A DNA stretch of 64,000 bases from Hominenteromicrobium mulieris (lineage in GTDB: Bacteria > Bacillota > Clostridia > Oscillospirales > Acutalibacteraceae): NCBI RefSeq assembly GCF_020687165.1, contig NZ_JAJEQC010000006.1, one strand, 5' to 3'. Positions 34,754 through 42,203 of this stretch are shown here, piece by piece. Below the pieces are notes generated by a model that worked only from the letters and a program-made list of their open reading frames with translations, had not been told where the DNA came from and did not search any database. Positions within the stretch are counted from its first letter, which is position 1. The number at the start of each line of letters is the position of its first letter. The position numbers and the translations under genes are program-made.

Positions 34754-35782
34754 TTATTCTTCTCCTTTTTCGGGGGCGGTCGTAGTCACATCGCCCTGTG
34801 TGAAGCTTTCAAGCGGCAGCACCTTCTGCACGCCGTTTTCGCCGGAGGTATCGATATACACCTTCACGTCCGGCAGGGCTTCGGAAATGGCTTCATAGTA
34901 CATTCTGGAGCGCGTGATACCCGGGTTCTGGCTGTACTCCTTGTACATGGCTTCGAACATCGCGACCTGCTCCGTCGCTTCGTTGATGCGCTTCTGCTTC
35001 AAATATTCGGCGTTACGCAGCAGCTCGTCGGCTTTGGCTTCCGCCTGCGGGAGCTGTGCGTTCTGGTAGGCGCGCGCCTCATTGCGCACGGTCTCTGCCT
35101 GCTGCTTTGCGGTCTCCACGGCCTTAAACGCTTCCGTGACCTCATCGGTCGGTGGGTCGGAGTCCTGAATTTTTACGTCTACAAGCGTCAAACCGATGTC
35201 GTATTCCTGCAAAATTTCGGATACAAGCTCTTTGACACGCATCTGGATGGATTCCTTGCCGGTCGTCAAAACGGCGTCCACGGCTTCGGAGCCGACCACG
35301 TTGCGCACCTGACTTTGCAGCAGGTTGCGCAGAATCGTTTCCGGGTCATACGAGCCGTAGAGGTACTTTTCCGGGTCGCTGACCTTGTACTCCACGAAGA
35401 ACTCCACGTCGACGATGTTGTAGTCGCCGGTGATCATTTTCGTTTCGCTTTCGATGATGTCAAAGTTATCGGCGGAACCGACGCTGCGGTAGCCGAGCTC
35501 GATCTTCTGGTAGACATTCACGTTGACCTTTTCCACTTTCTGAATGCCGAACGGCAGCTTAAAGTGGAAGCCGGCATCCGTAATGTCCGTTACCTTGCCG
35601 AATGTGGTCACAACGGCCTGCTCCTTGTCGTTCACGGTGTACCAAGAGCTTGCCACAACGGCGAGCAGTACGAGGACGATTACGACGATGAGCACGATTT
35701 TCGGCAGCTTCTTTAAAAAGTCTCCGCTCGGCTTTTTTGGCGTTGGGATGGGAATCCCGGTGCCCTTGAATTCCTCAAACAT
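34754..35782 (-). CDS. hflK: HflK-like SPFH/prohibitin protein
   Basis: The partner of hflC, 342 residues. A Pro-rich cytoplasmic start (EFKGTGIPIPTPKKPSGDF) precedes one transmembrane helix (IVLIVVIVLVLLAVVASSWY), then the SPFH domain NDKEQAVVTTFGKV and a long coiled coil with Ala, Gln and Glu. The start at 35782 follows AAAAGGAGAAATTT. It lies 33 nt from the DUF1836 gene upstream, so the three genes may be one transcript. Confidence 0.88.
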   Translation of the reverse strand: MFEEFKGTGIPIPTPKKPSGDFLKKLPKIVLIVVIVLVLLAVVASSWYTVNDKEQAVVTTFGKVTDITDAGFHFKLPFGIQKVEKVNVNVYQKIELGYRSVGSADNFDIIESETKMITGDYNIVDVEFFVEYKVSDPEKYLYGSYDPETILRNLLQSQVRNVVGSEAVDAVLTTGKESIQMRVKELVSEILQEYDIGLTLVDVKIQDSDPPTDEVTEAFKAVETAKQQAETVRNEARAYQNAQLPQAEAKADELLRNAEYLKQKRINEATEQVAMFEAMYKEYSQNPGITRSRMYYEAISEALPDVKVYIDTSGENGVQKVLPLESFTQGDVTTTAPEKGEE

Positions 35783-35815
35783 AAATTTCTCCTTTTTCAA
35801 AATCTGCACTCTCAC

Positions 35816-36370
35816 TTAGAGCGCGTTCATCATGCTCTGCGCTTTGGTTTGCAGCTGCGCGGCGCGCCACGCGGTGATCATAATGCGCAAAGCCTGTTCA
35901 ATCCGTTCCTTCGCGCCGGGGATCGACTCTTTGTAGTCCTTAAGGCCGTCCGCGATCAAACGGTTCATTTCGCTTTCCGAGGTCAAGCCGTGCTTCTGCA
36001 CGCTGCCCGCCACCAGCACGAACGCGCCGTACAGCTCCGTATCGTCGATGGTGTCGTCGCCCTCATCGTCCAGCGCACCGTTGATGTAGCTTAAAAGCTT
36101 GCAGATCTGCTCGATGGAAAGCGTGCTTTTCAACGCGTTGATCATCAAGATGCGGCTCAACTGGCGGCGCGTGTACTTGCGCTGCTTCGGCGGTGCCAAA
36201 AAGCCGCGCCGCACCCAGTTTTGAATGATGTACGGCTCCAGCCCCGTGACCTGCGTCACCTGCGAAAGCACCAGCCCGCCGGCTAAAAACAGGGAAGAAA
36301 AAACTTCCTCCGCCGCCTGCGGCCGGTCTGCGTCAACGGAGAGCACCGTTCCGGGAAGTGTCCACTCCAC
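35816..36370 (-). CDS. DUF1836 domain protein with MerR-like helix-turn-helix
   Basis: A protein of about 184 residues. LSQVTQVTGLEPYIIQNWVRRGFLAPPKQRKYTRRQLSRILMIN is a MerR-like winged helix that opens many DUF1836 proteins, and the rest is helical. The function of the family is unknown; a transcription factor is likely. The start needs care: AAGGAG touches the ATG at 36379 with no spacing, whereas the GTG at 36370, three codons later, has ideal 9-nt spacing, so GTG is preferred. A near-perfect promoter sits just upstream. Confidence 0.82.
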   Translation of the reverse strand: MEWTLPGTVLSVDADRPQAAEEVFSSLFLAGGLVLSQVTQVTGLEPYIIQNWVRRGFLAPPKQRKYTRRQLSRILMINALKSTLSIEQICKLLSYINGALDDEGDDTIDDTELYGAFVLVAGSVQKHGLTSESEMNRLIADGLKDYKESIPGAKERIEQALRIMITAWRAAQLQTKAQSMMNAL

Positions 36371-36400
36371 TTTGTTCATCTCCTTCTATGTGATGATGAG

Positions 36401-36429
36401 AGTATACAACATAATTATATGATTGTCAA
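36401..36429 (-). promoter_or_regulatory. Promoter of the DUF1836-hflKC unit
   Basis: On the minus strand TTGACA (36429-36424) and TATACT (36406-36401) are 17 bp apart. The 5' UTR would be only about 20 nt. Confidence 0.8.
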
Positions 36430-36523
36430 TAGAGATTTAAAGATTTTTTCATAAAATCGTAAAATCCTTTGCACATGGGCAAATTTGTCATTTTTGCCCG
36501 TCCGCCGCGGACAGAAACGGGCA

Positions 36524-36552
36524 TTGACAAGGCTGCTAAAACCCGATATACT
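36524..36552 (+). promoter_or_regulatory. Promoter of the zinc-ribbon/DUF4190 gene
   Basis: TTGACA (36524-36529) and TATACT (36547-36552) with 17-bp spacing, 30 bp before the ATG. Confidence 0.8.
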
Positions 36553-36581
36553 GGGGAAAAGAGCAAAAATGAGGTGGAGAA

Positions 36582-36986
36582 ATGGTACAATGCTATGAAT
36601 GCGGCACCGTGTACCCGGAAACAATGCGCTGCTGCCCAAACTGCGGCAGTGAAGCGAAAATACAGCTTGCGCCGAACTCGGAGTTTGAAGAACCGAAAAA
36701 TCCGTATGTGCAGCCCTACCGGCCGTATGGGATGCCGATGAATAACCGCATGAACGGCTACGCGGTCGCGGGCTTTGTGCTTTCGTGCGTCGCGCTTGTG
36801 CTGATGTGTGTATTCCCGCCGCTGTCAATCCTCGGCATCGTGTTCTCTACATTGGGGCTTTCACAGATTAAGAAGAGCTTTCAGCGGGGCAAAGGCCTCG
36901 CCGTCGCCGGGCTTACCATCGGCATGATAACGACTGTGTTCAGCATCTTTTTGTACGCCATGGTATTTATTGAGTCGTTGTGGTAA
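36582..36986 (+). CDS. Zinc-ribbon and DUF4190 membrane protein
   Basis: A 134-residue protein. An N-terminal zinc ribbon (CYECGTVYPETMRCCPNCGSE) is followed by a Pro/Tyr-rich linker and two transmembrane helices of the DUF4190 type (YAVAGFVLSCVALVLMCVFPPLSILGIVFSTLGLSQI, then KGLAVAGLTIGMITTVFSIFLYAMVF). Function unknown. GAGGTGGAGAA precedes the ATG. Confidence 0.8.
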   Translation: MVQCYECGTVYPETMRCCPNCGSEAKIQLAPNSEFEEPKNPYVQPYRPYGMPMNNRMNGYAVAGFVLSCVALVLMCVFPPLSILGIVFSTLGLSQIKKSFQRGKGLAVAGLTIGMITTVFSIFLYAMVFIESLW

Positions 36987-37012
36987 GAAGATTCTGCCGA
37001 CGGGCGAACGAA

Positions 37013-37200
37013 TAAAGTTTTGCACAAGCTTTTTCAAAAGCTTGTGGGGTCTTGGGGCAACGCCCCGAGTCGTCGTCCGCAGACGACGAAATCTTTTTGC
37101 CTAACCAAAGATCAGGAAGATAGGCGGAATAATCCGGTGGATTGTTCCGCCGCAAGAAACCCTATCAAGGGGTTTCTTGAAGCGTTCGTATGACGAACAT
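37013..37200 (-). repeat. Multi-hairpin intergenic repeat, copy E (inverted)
   Basis: Minus orientation, reading left to right: h6 CAAGCTTTT/AAAAGCTTG (37025-37044), h5 around TTGGGGC/GCCCCGA (37052-37069), h4 CGTCGTC/GACGACG (37070-37088), core GAAATCTTTTTGCCTAACC, h3, a long stem with GGCGGAATAATCC/GGATTGTTCCGCC (37123-37151), h2 AAGAAACCC/GGGTTTCTT (37155-37179), and h1 GTTCGT/ACGAAC (37184-37198). The core is identical to copy C while every stem differs. Confidence 0.85.
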
Positions 37201-37230
37201 TTAGAATAGGAGAATTCACAAAAATAAAAA

Positions 37231-37267
37231 AAGGCGGAAGCAGACCGAAAAAGCCTGCTTCCGCCTT
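37231..37267 (-). terminator. Second terminator downstream of rpsT
   Basis: A perfect 13-bp stem AAGGCGGAAGCAG/CTGCTTCCGCCTT followed on the minus strand by TTTTTATTTTTG. Confidence 0.8.
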
Positions 37268-37302
37268 ACTTATTCTCTTTAAAAAGTGCCGTAAAATGCA
37301 AA

Positions 37303-37324
37303 ACGACTGCCCGAAAGCAGTCGT
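37303..37324 (-). terminator. First terminator of rpsT
   Basis: Stem ACGACTGC/GCAGTCGT with a 6-nt loop, followed on the minus strand by TTTGCATTTTAC, 26 nt after the rpsT stop. Confidence 0.7.
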
Positions 37325-37349
37325 CTAATGCATTGCGATGTTGGGAAAA

Positions 37350-37610
37350 TTACGCGCCAGCGTTCAGCTTCTTATCGAGAGCGGACTTCTTTCTGGCAGC
37401 CGTATTCTTGTGCAGAATACCCTTTGCAGCAGCCTGGTCGATTCTCTTGACAGCGACCTTGACAGCCTCAGCCTTGTCAGCAGCATTGGACTCGATAGCA
37501 ACGTTAGCCTTCTTGATCTCTGTCTTGAGCTGAGAGTTGATCATCTTGTTCTGCAGGGTCTTTGCGGCAGCGACCTTAACGCGCTTCTTAGCGGATTTGA
37601 TGTTGGGCAC
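37350..37610 (-). CDS. rpsT: 30S ribosomal protein S20
   Basis: An 86-residue basic, helical ribosomal protein that binds 16S rRNA. PNIKSAKKRVKVAAAKTLQNK and the C-terminal AAKGILHKNTAARKKSALDKKLN are typical of S20. The start is a GTG at 37610 just after GGAGGTGTCTACT; the frame is open much further upstream but there is no homology there. It is a monocistronic gene, with two terminators. Confidence 0.95.
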   Translation of the reverse strand: MPNIKSAKKRVKVAAAKTLQNKMINSQLKTEIKKANVAIESNAADKAEAVKVAVKRIDQAAAKGILHKNTAARKKSALDKKLNAGA

Positions 37611-37874
37611 AGTAGACACCTCCTCGATCGTAGGATTATAGTACGGCGAAACCGCCTGAACCGTATTGGTGGGCATAGATTCGCCTTGAACTCCAATAAC
37701 GCAGACATAATCATACCACATAGCCCCCGAAAATGCAAGAGCTTTTTTGCCTTTTTTCGTAAAACGGCAGATAAAAAGCGCGGTTTACCGTTAGAAGGGC
37801 TGTAAAGTACTTCCGTATGATAAAAATCTGTTTTAAATGCAATGTAAAAAGTCCCGTAAGCCGAGATTTTCTTA

Positions 37875-37903
37875 TAGACATTTTTTTAACGATATCGTAT
37901 AAT
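37875..37903 (+). promoter_or_regulatory. Promoter of the MBL-fold gene
   Basis: TAGACA (37875-37880) and a perfect TATAAT (37898-37903) are 17 bp apart. Confidence 0.7.
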
Positions 37904-37992
37904 AAAAGCGAAAAACGCAGGAAAGCGGCGCAGACGGCAGCCGCTTTATAAAAAGGCGGCAAAGCCGCAAATTTACGGAGGAGGCGCTTATT

Positions 37993-38826
37993 TTGTCCAA
38001 GTTTTTTACAAGCCGAAAGATTTTTGACAATGTTACGCAGATCGGCGGTCTGGGCGGAGAGCTTTGCTATTTGATCGAAGGCAGTGAAAAAGCGCTGCTT
38101 ATCGATGGTCTTACAGGCGTAGGCAGTTTGAAAGCGTTTGTACGCGAATGTACCGATTTGCCCGTTACGCTTGTGCTGACGCACGGACATGTGGATCACG
38201 CCGGCGCATCGTTTGAGTACGGGGAATGCTATGTGAACCCGGCGGACGTTGCGCTTTTGTACGAGCACGGCGACGTCGACAAGCGCTACGGATTTGTGAT
38301 GGGCGGCGGCAAGCCGGAGGGGGCGTTTGTGCCCAAAAAGGAAGACGTTGTGCCGCCGTGCGCAGTGAAGACGCTGCCTGTTCAAGACGGCGACGTGTTC
38401 GACCTCGGCGGCGTGCAGATTGAGGCCATTGCCGTGCCGGGTCATACCGTGGGAACCATGGTCTATCTGGACCGTGCCCGCCGCGTTCTGTATTCCGGCG
38501 ACGCCTGCAATGCGAACACACTGCTCGGTTTGCCGTGCTCCACAACAGTCGAGACGTATGCGAAAAGCCTCGACCACCTTGCGACATATCTTAAGGACAT
38601 CGACAAGTTTTACGGCGGTCACGGTCTGCAGGCTGTTCCGGCGTACATCGTAGACGAAGCGATGATACTGTGCGAGGAGATTTTAAGCGATGACGACGAC
38701 CGGTTCGAAACGGAGTTCCTCGGGCGCAAATTTCTCTATGCCCGCAAGTTTGACGGCATGTTCCACCGCGAGGACGGCGGCATCGCGAACATTGCCTACG
38801 TCATGGAAAAGGTCTACAATAAATAA
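37993..38826 (+). CDS. MBL-fold metallo-hydrolase
   Basis: A 277-residue metallo-beta-lactamase-fold enzyme. The metal motif is LTHGHVDHAGA (HxHxDH), with further ligands in GHTVGTMVYL and GDACNANT, and a late GGHG. Proteins of this group are hydrolases of the glyoxalase-II or lactonase kind; the substrate is not inferable. Translation starts at a TTG (37993) after an ideal GGAGGAGG. Confidence 0.85.
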   Translation: MSKFFTSRKIFDNVTQIGGLGGELCYLIEGSEKALLIDGLTGVGSLKAFVRECTDLPVTLVLTHGHVDHAGASFEYGECYVNPADVALLYEHGDVDKRYGFVMGGGKPEGAFVPKKEDVVPPCAVKTLPVQDGDVFDLGGVQIEAIAVPGHTVGTMVYLDRARRVLYSGDACNANTLLGLPCSTTVETYAKSLDHLATYLKDIDKFYGGHGLQAVPAYIVDEAMILCEEILSDDDDRFETEFLGRKFLYARKFDGMFHREDGGIANIAYVMEKVYNK

Positions 38827-38965
38827 AAAGCGCCACAAAGACATGCGCGTTTTGCCATACGACTGCGGTGTCCGTGCATGTTGTTCACTTTTTCGCACGG
38901 GCTTGACACAGCTTTGACAAAATCCCCAAAAGCCCGCAGAATGCGCCCAAAACGCCGAAAATTAC

Positions 38966-38994
38966 TTGATTTATTCCCCTGAATATACTATAAT
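38966..38994 (+). promoter_or_regulatory. Promoter of ldh
   Basis: TTGATT (38966-38971) and a perfect TATAAT (38989-38994) with 17-bp spacing. Confidence 0.75.
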
Positions 38995-39048
38995 CAAAGC
39001 GATAATCCAAAATTCTGCAACTATACTGAAAAAAGGATGGTTTGAACT

Positions 39049-39996
39049 ATGAATAAAATTACCATTATCGGCAGCGGCAGCGTCGGCTCCACGATCGCTT
39101 ACACCCTCACCGTGCAGGGCATTGCTTCCGAGATTGTCATGATCGATATCAACGAGGAAAAGGCAAAGGGCGAGGCCCTGGACATCCGTCAGGGCGTTCC
39201 GTTCTGCACGCCATGTTCCGTTTACGCGGGCAGCTATGAAGACGCAAAGGATTCCGACATCGTCATCATCACGTCCGGCATTGCCCGTAAGCCCGGCCAG
39301 ACCAGACTGGACCTTGCACAGACGAACGTCAACATCATCAAGAGCATCACGCCGAACATCACGAAGTACGCACCGGATGCAATCTATCTGTTCGTCAGCA
39401 ACCCGGTTGATATCCTCACCTACACGTTCTGCAAGTGCTCCGGCATTCCGGAGTCCCGCATCCTCGGTTCCGGTACCATCCTCGATACCGCCCGTCTGCG
39501 TGCACGTCTCTCCGAGTACTACCAGATTAACCAGCAGAACGTACACGCTTACGTTCTGGGCGAGCACGGCGACAGCTCCTTCGTGCCGTGGTCCGTTGCG
39601 AACATCTCCAACATCCCGGCAAACGCATACCAGAAGGCTATGGAAAACACCGACGGCATGTTGATTCCGCCGCTCAACTATGCGGACGTTGAGGATTACA
39701 TGCGCAAATCCGGCGGCAACGTTATCAGGCGCAAGGGCGCAACGTTCTATGCGGTTTCCATTTCCGTCTGTCATATCGTAAAGTGCATCCTCTCCGGCAT
39801 CGATACCAACATGACGGTTTCTACCATGCTGAACGGCGAATACGGCATCAGCGATGTCTGCCTGAGCCTGCTCACCACCGTCGGCCACAAGGGTGTTGTG
39901 AATAAGCTCAACCTGCCGCTGACCGAGAGCGAGCATGCCGCGCTTGTACATAGCTCTGAGTGCCTCAAGGAGATCATCAAGAAGGTTCAGATCTAA
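39049..39996 (+). CDS. ldh: L-lactate/malate dehydrogenase family enzyme
   Basis: A 315-residue NAD-dependent 2-hydroxyacid dehydrogenase of the LDH/MDH superfamily. The Rossmann motif is GSGSVGSTIAY, the NAD-specific Asp follows in MIDINEEKA, and the catalytic His is in GEHGDSSFVPWS. Overall it looks like clostridial L-LDH (TRLDLAQTNV, VSNPVDILTY). The substrate-specificity loop reads IARKPGQTR, with Arg at the place where classic LDH has Gln102 and malate dehydrogenase has Arg. Lactate is the likelier substrate from the rest of the sequence, but malate cannot be excluded. AAAAAGGATGG precedes the ATG. Confidence 0.88.
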   Translation: MNKITIIGSGSVGSTIAYTLTVQGIASEIVMIDINEEKAKGEALDIRQGVPFCTPCSVYAGSYEDAKDSDIVIITSGIARKPGQTRLDLAQTNVNIIKSITPNITKYAPDAIYLFVSNPVDILTYTFCKCSGIPESRILGSGTILDTARLRARLSEYYQINQQNVHAYVLGEHGDSSFVPWSVANISNIPANAYQKAMENTDGMLIPPLNYADVEDYMRKSGGNVIRRKGATFYAVSISVCHIVKCILSGIDTNMTVSTMLNGEYGISDVCLSLLTTVGHKGVVNKLNLPLTESEHAALVHSSECLKEIIKKVQI

Positions 39997-40014
39997 GTTA
40001 AGTTTATCCGTAAC

Positions 40015-40044
40015 AAAGCCCCGGAGCACCTGCCCCGGGGCTTT
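40015..40044 (+). terminator. Terminator of ldh
   Basis: A perfect 10-bp stem AAAGCCCCGG/CCGGGGCTTT with a 10-nt loop, running into TTTT. Confidence 0.85.
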
Positions 40045-40067
40045 TCAGTGAAGACGAGAGGAATGCC

Positions 40068-40388
40068 ATGGAAGAATCATATAAAAAGGTTTCGTTTCAG
40101 GAAGCAAAGCATATCATCGATACCGAGCCGAACTGCGTGATCTTGGACGTGCGCGACGAAGACGAATACATCACGGGCCACGCCGAAAACGCCGTGCTTT
40201 TCCCGGTGGATACCATTGACGAAGACACCGCGGAGGAAAAGATCCCCACGCCCGATACGCCGATTCTTGTTTACTGCAAGAGCGGCCGCCGCAGCTTTAT
40301 GGCGGCGATGAAGCTCGAATCCTACGGCTATACGCATATTTACGACATCGGCAGCTTGGTCGATTGGCCGTATGGCTTGGAATATTAA
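40068..40388 (+). CDS. Rhodanese-like domain protein
   Basis: A 106-residue single rhodanese domain. VILDVRDEDEYITGHAENAVLFP and the active-site loop VYCKSGRRSFMAA with the catalytic Cys are complete, so it should carry a persulfide. It is cytoplasmic. GAGAGGAATGCC precedes the ATG. It ends convergent with the D-lactate dehydrogenase gene. Confidence 0.9.
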   Translation: MEESYKKVSFQEAKHIIDTEPNCVILDVRDEDEYITGHAENAVLFPVDTIDEDTAEEKIPTPDTPILVYCKSGRRSFMAAMKLESYGYTHIYDIGSLVDWPYGLEY

Positions 40389-40444
40389 GCTCTGATTTCT
40401 ACAGAAAAGTAAAAAACGGTTGAAAAGTGTGCGTTCGCGGCAGG

Positions 40445-41431
40445 TCAATTTCCTGCACAGCGGATACACACTTCGTTTTTAAGCGGCTTTCCGGCAAAGA
40501 AATCATCGAGGTTCTGCACCGTCACTTCCGCAATATTATACAATGCCTCTTCGGTCAAAAACGCCTGGTGCGCCGTTAAGATGACGTTCGGGCGGGAGAT
40601 GAGCAATGCCAAAGTGTCGTCCTGTACGGCGGTGTCGGAATGGTCTTCAAAGAAAAACTTCGCCTCCTCCTCGTAAACGTCCAGTCCCGCGCCGCGCAAG
40701 GTGCCGTTATTCAATGCGTCCAAAAGCGCTTCGCTGTCAATAAGCGCGCCGCGCGAGGTGTTTAATAAAAACACACCTTTTTTCATTTTGTCAAACGCTT
40801 TGCGGTCGAGCATGTGGTAGGATTCTTCACTGAGCGGGCAGTGCAGGGAGATGACGTCGCTTTCGCGCAGGAGTGTATCGAGCGAAACGTACTCAAAGTC
40901 CGGCGCAGGATACTTGTCATACGCCAAAACGCGCATGCCAAAGCCGCGGCAGATTTCCGCAAATGCGCGGCCGATGCGCCCCGTGCCGATGATACCGACG
41001 GTCTTTTTGTAGAGGTCTATGCCCGTCAGACCCACAATACTGAAGTTGAAATCGCGCGTGCGGATGTAGGCGCGGTGCAAACGGCGATTTAACGTCAATA
41101 AAAGCCCCATGGTGTGCTCCGCAACGGCGTGTGGGGAATAGGCGGGCACGCGTACCACGCGCAGCTTGCCCGCTGCTGCCTGCATATCCACATTGCTGAA
41201 GCCCGCGCAGCGCAGTGCCAAAAGCTGCACGCCGCAGCGGTGCATGCGGTCAATGGCGGCCGCGTCCACACGGTCGTTCACAAAGGCGCACACGGCGTCA
41301 AAGCCGTCCGTCAGCGTCGCCGTGTGGCGGTTCAGCTTTTCTTCAAAGTACGCGATTTCATAGTGCTTTGCCAGAATGTCGAACCACGTGCGGTCATATG
41401 GTTTTGTATCAAAAAATGCGATTTTTTTCAT
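40445..41431 (-). CDS. ldhA: D-lactate dehydrogenase (2-hydroxyacid dehydrogenase family)
   Basis: A 328-residue NAD-dependent D-2-hydroxyacid dehydrogenase. The dinucleotide motif is GIIGTGRIGRAFAEI, the substrate-binding Arg is in LNTSRGALID, the Glu in YEEEAKFFF and the catalytic His in TAHQAFLTEEA. FFFEDHSD and the N-terminal KIAFFDTKPYDR fit D-LDH of the LdhA type. With the nearby ldh gene it would give the cell both lactate isomers. AAAGGAGAGTGCAGC precedes the ATG. Confidence 0.92.
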   Translation of the reverse strand: MKKIAFFDTKPYDRTWFDILAKHYEIAYFEEKLNRHTATLTDGFDAVCAFVNDRVDAAAIDRMHRCGVQLLALRCAGFSNVDMQAAAGKLRVVRVPAYSPHAVAEHTMGLLLTLNRRLHRAYIRTRDFNFSIVGLTGIDLYKKTVGIIGTGRIGRAFAEICRGFGMRVLAYDKYPAPDFEYVSLDTLLRESDVISLHCPLSEESYHMLDRKAFDKMKKGVFLLNTSRGALIDSEALLDALNNGTLRGAGLDVYEEEAKFFFEDHSDTAVQDDTLALLISRPNVILTAHQAFLTEEALYNIAEVTVQNLDDFFAGKPLKNEVCIRCAGN

Positions 41432-41546
41432 GCTGCACTCTCCTTTTGTTTTAACGTTGCACAGTTATTCTGCGCGTCATAATTTGGGTTATTCCGCACA
41501 GAATAAGCCAAAGAAAACGTATAAAACGAAAGGCGTGGATTTTCAC

Positions 41547-41903
41547 ATGGAATATGTAAGGGCGTTTGCGGTCGGCGGGGCAATCTGTGTGGTCGGTCAA
41601 CTTTTGATCGATCTGACAAAGCTCACCCCGGCCAGAATCATGGTGGCCTACGTCACGGGCGGTGTGATCTTAGGTGCGCTCGGGTGGTATGCACCGCTCG
41701 TGAATTTCGCGGGCTGCGGCGCCACCGTGCCGCTGAGCGGCTTCGGGTATCTGTTAAGCGAGGGCGTAAAAGCCGCCGTAAAAGAAAAGGGCATTCTCGG
41801 CGTGTTCACGGGCGGAATCACCGCCGGTGCCGCCGGCATTGCCGCAGCCGTCTTCTTCAGCTGCCTGATGGCCGCCATCGCAAAGCCGAAAGAAAAATCG
41901 TAA
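41547..41903 (+). CDS. spoVAE: Stage V sporulation protein AE
   Basis: A 118-residue membrane protein that matches SpoVAE throughout: GGAICVVGQLLIDLTKLTPARIMV, LGALGWYAPLVNFAGCGATVPLSGFGYLLSEGV, and ITAGAAGIAAAVFFSCLMAAIAKP. SpoVA proteins form the channel for dipicolinate and Ca2+ movement in spores. The start at 41547 follows GAAAGGCGTGG. The usual partners spoVAC and spoVAD are not beside it, which is unusual because they normally form one operon. Confidence 0.9.
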   Translation: MEYVRAFAVGGAICVVGQLLIDLTKLTPARIMVAYVTGGVILGALGWYAPLVNFAGCGATVPLSGFGYLLSEGVKAAVKEKGILGVFTGGITAGAAGIAAAVFFSCLMAAIAKPKEKS

Positions 41904-41907
41904 AAAA

Positions 41908-41943
41908 CAAGCGCCGCAGAGAACGGAAACTCTGCGGCGCTTG
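41908..41943. terminator. Terminator of spoVAE
   Basis: A perfect 14-bp stem CAAGCGCCGCAGAG/CTCTGCGGCGCTTG with an 8-nt loop. It is nearly identical to the hairpin at 45407-45440. Confidence 0.75.
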
Positions 41944-42062
41944 CTCATGGTTCGAAAAAGGAATTTTGTCTGACAGCACGCATCCCTTTTTCATCCTTTT
42001 CGTCCACTCGGCTTCTTTGAAGCCGACGAGGACAAACTTATCTTTTGTGCTCCTGATCCGTT
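41944..42062. other. Short intergenic stretch
   Basis: AT-balanced spacer between spoVAE and the convergent oadG-like gene. A GGCTTC/GAAGCC hairpin with a TTTGAA loop (42011-42029) is the only structure seen. Confidence 0.3.
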
Positions 42063-42191
42063 TTACTTTGCCTTAAACACACGGTTTAAGAGGTAAATGC
42101 TCAAAATGATTGCGGCAATGACAAGGAAAACGCCGGTCATGCCTTTTGCCATATACTGTAAGCTGTCTAAAAATGCGGGAACATTGAACAT
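42063..42191 (-). CDS. 42-residue gamma-subunit-like membrane protein (OadG-like)
   Basis: A tiny protein too short for usual gene callers: MFNVPAFLDSLQYMAKGMTG, then one transmembrane helix (VFLVIAAIILSIYLL) and a basic end NRVFKAK. The start follows AGGAGGATAACGT, and AGGAGG overlaps the stop of the beta-subunit gene, so translation is coupled. Size, topology and position match the small gamma (OadG/MmdC-like) partner of sodium-pump decarboxylases, although the C-terminal extension that binds biotin-carrier or zinc in proteobacterial OadG is absent. Confidence 0.8.
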   Translation of the reverse strand: MFNVPAFLDSLQYMAKGMTGVFLVIAAIILSIYLLNRVFKAK

Positions 42192-42203
42192 ACGTTATCC
42201 TCC

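Noticed and set aside
36469..36741. 90-codon frame upstream of the DUF4190 gene
   Set aside because: It runs through the TTGACA/TATACT promoter in another frame and lacks a ribosome site; the zinc-ribbon frame starts properly at 36582.
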